A program made the translations under genes and the position numbers. A stretch of DNA of 14,556 nucleotides. Origin: RGIG1681 sp045648025 (GTDB lineage: Bacteria > Bacillota > Clostridia > Christensenellales > UBA1242). Below are positions 14,105 to 14,556 of the stretch, in pieces. Every line of letters begins with the position of its first letter. The first letter of the stretch is position 1. The stretch spans positions 1-14,556 of the forward strand of contig JAZRNH010000022.1 of the NCBI GenBank assembly GCA_045648025.1, read 5' to 3'. Below the pieces are notes generated by a model. The model was not told the DNA's origin, made no database searches, and was given only the letters and a program-made list of their open reading frames with translations.

Positions 14105-14512
14105 ATGGCAAAGAAAACAGCAAAAGTAGAAAAAATCTGGGCAACCGGAAGAAGAAAAAAAGCTATTGCTAGAGTAAGAATTGCTGCTGGCAAAGGCTCA
14201 ATCGTTGTTAACAAACAACCAATCGAAGAATATTTCCAATCTGAACTTCTTCAAAATGAAGTTAAAACAGCTCTCAACCTTGTTGAAGTTGTTGACAAAT
14301 ATGATGTTGAAATCACTGTAACAGGTGGCGGACTTTCAGGTCAAGCTGGTGCTTGTCGTCACGGTATCGCAAGAGCACTTGTTCTTTCTAACGAAACATT
14401 CAAAAAGACAATCAAATCTGCAGGTCTCTTAACTCGTGACCCAAGAATGAAAGAAAGAAAGAAATATGGTCTTAAGAAAGCTCGTAAAGCTCCACAATTC
14501 TCAAAGAGATAA
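14105..14512 (+). CDS. rpsI: Ribosomal protein S9 (uS9)
   Basis: A 135-residue small-subunit ribosomal protein whose basic tail reaches the tRNA site of the ribosome. Diagnostic features are ATGRRKKAIARVR near residues 13-25, the central TVTGGGLSGQAGACRHGIARAL, LLTRDPRMKERKKYG, and the conserved ending with QFSKR, which carries the terminal lysine-arginine. AGAAGG at 14091-14096, within the end of rplM, is the ribosome binding site. The gene is complete and is followed 13 bases later by the operon terminator. Confidence 0.98.
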   Translation: MAKKTAKVEKIWATGRRKKAIARVRIAAGKGSIVVNKQPIEEYFQSELLQNEVKTALNLVEVVDKYDVEITVTGGGLSGQAGACRHGIARALVLSNETFKKTIKSAGLLTRDPRMKERKKYGLKKARKAPQFSKR

Positions 14513-14525
14513 TATTTTGGAAATC

Positions 14526-14556
14526 AAAAAGCAGAACAAATTGTTCTGCTTTTTTT
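14526..14556 (+). terminator. Rho-independent terminator of rplM-rpsI
   Basis: GCAGAAC (14531-14537) pairs with GTTCTGC (14543-14549), extended by A-T pairs on the outside, and runs into at least seven T at the end of the window. The T-run may continue beyond 14556. Confidence 0.92.

Noticed and set aside
1..14556. A defence island, prophage or other mobile element
   Set aside because: No transposase, integrase, restriction, toxin-antitoxin or phage gene is visible, composition is even, and the flanks are housekeeping genes.
1..14556. Recoding of TGA as tryptophan
   Set aside because: All reading frames are complete without it and every tryptophan that I checked is TGG.

Overview
The window is a 14.6 kb piece of a chromosome from an AT-rich, low-GC bacterium, most likely an anaerobic member of the Bacillota (Clostridia-like). 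The reasons are the AT-rich codon use, strong AGGAGG-type ribosome binding sites, textbook TTGACA/TATAAT promoters, many hairpin-plus-T-run terminators, a single-chain pyruvate:ferredoxin oxidoreductase, and the truA-rplM-rpsI gene order typical of this phylum. I cannot name the genus. I see no mobile element, tRNA, rRNA or CRISPR array. Sixteen genes fill almost all of the sequence, and the longest gap without a gene is about 220 bases.

Layout. Bases 1-290 hold the end of metK and its terminator. Bases 291-1256 hold a single-gene unit for a PHP-domain phosphoesterase. Bases 1290-2526 hold a single-gene unit for a membrane-anchored, extremely Glu/Val-rich coiled-coil protein. Bases 2528-4751 hold a patatin-like lipase overlapping a ComEC-like metallo-beta-lactamase protein tethered to the membrane. 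Bases 4757-6898 hold three tightly packed genes of unknown function behind their own strong promoter; the third looks like a P-loop kinase that has lost its Walker A motif. Bases 6962-7846 hold two small genes, a short helical protein and a membrane-anchored coiled-coil protein. Bases 7866-9125 hold a lipoprotein and a two-helix membrane protein, ending in a terminator that probably works in both directions. On the minus strand, 9135-12626 is the pyruvate:ferredoxin oxidoreductase. It diverges from truA, and the two promoters lie back to back. truA is followed by the rplM-rpsI ribosomal protein operon with its own promoter, a possible regulatory leader and a terminator.

How the genes fit together. 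The two ends are housekeeping: S-adenosylmethionine synthesis, tRNA pseudouridylation, ribosomal proteins and central anaerobic carbon metabolism. The middle (about 1.3-9.1 kb) is mostly lineage-restricted. It is rich in single-pass membrane anchors, acidic linkers and coiled coils, with a lipase, a surface hydrolase and a lipoprotein, so much of it probably works at the cell envelope; this is inference from architecture and proximity only. The most unusual points are a predicted leaderless truA mRNA, two other genes with predicted leaders of only about 10 bases, the degenerate kinase in the unknown operon, and the Val-Glu-Glu repeat protein. I found no convincing evidence of a new defence or mobile system.
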